Below are positions 63,886 through 64,000 of a stretch of DNA of 64,000 bases, piece after piece. The stretch is from Bimastos eiseni. Lineage: Eukaryota; Annelida; Clitellata; Crassiclitellata; Lumbricidae. The stretch spans positions 1,363,357 through 1,427,356 of the forward strand of contig OY365817.1 of the NCBI GenBank assembly GCA_959347315.1, written 5' to 3'. A program made the translations under genes and the position numbers. Below the pieces are notes generated by a model that saw only the letters and a list, made by a program, of their open reading frames with translations, ran no database searches and was not told the DNA's origin. The stretch's first letter is position 1; every line of letters begins with the position of its first letter.

Positions 63886-64000
63886 ATGTGGGACAGTATC
63901 CCTCGAAACAAAATGGACCACCAGTACAGCAGACTGATCCATGCACTACGCTTGTGTGTCGCTTCTTCTGTTTCCTACCATGAGATGAATGCGAAGAAGA

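Overview
The window is nuclear DNA from an invertebrate animal. Genes are split by spliceosomal introns, about three fifths of the bases are A or T, and the spacers are full of animal-type repeats: tRNA-derived SINEs, decayed CR1/L2-like LINEs, hAT-type MITEs, a mariner-family element and many microsatellites. Products are animal families (collagen, arylsulfatase B type, Tweety). The phylum cannot be fixed from the sequence alone.

Region 1 (1-30.8 kb, + strand) is the 3' part of one very large collagen gene. Twenty-one exons encode about 1,325 Gly-X-Y triplets (3,976 residues) with only four visible imperfections. Every junction splits a glycine codon after its first base. A final exon (30118-30488) continues in the same phase and encodes a short juxtamembrane segment, one transmembrane helix and a 70-residue basic tail. 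The product therefore looks like a giant membrane-anchored collagen with its anchor at the C-terminal end, opposite to the known vertebrate transmembrane collagens. The 5' end lies upstream of the window.

Region 2 (30.8-36.5 kb) is intergenic and holds a LINE 3' end, a hAT-type MITE with a perfect 8-bp target duplication and dispersed repeats.

Region 3 (36.5-44.8 kb, + strand) is a complete arylsulfatase B/I/J-type sulfatase of 591 residues. It has a signal peptide, the Cys-x-Pro-x-Arg formylglycine site and the WHLG catalytic motif. Exon 4 exists as two tandem 123-bp versions (4a and 4b) separated by a 59-bp intron. They look like mutually exclusive exons that swap a wall of the active site.

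Region 4 (46.3-63.1 kb, - strand) is a Tweety-homologue (TTYH) membrane channel gene, convergent with the sulfatase. Eleven exons covering the end of TM2 to the stop codon are in the window; the first exons lie beyond position 64000. Its introns hold a broken maT-like (DD37D) mariner element with 209-bp inverted repeats, a decayed LINE, a 673-bp hAT MITE, a 1.07-kb TA-flanked element and several microsatellites.

The collagen and the sulfatase could both act on extracellular matrix (the collagen as a cell-anchored fibre, the sulfatase on sulfated glycans), but this link is inference from adjacency and family only. The most unusual items are the giant C-terminally anchored collagen and the paired sulfatase exons.
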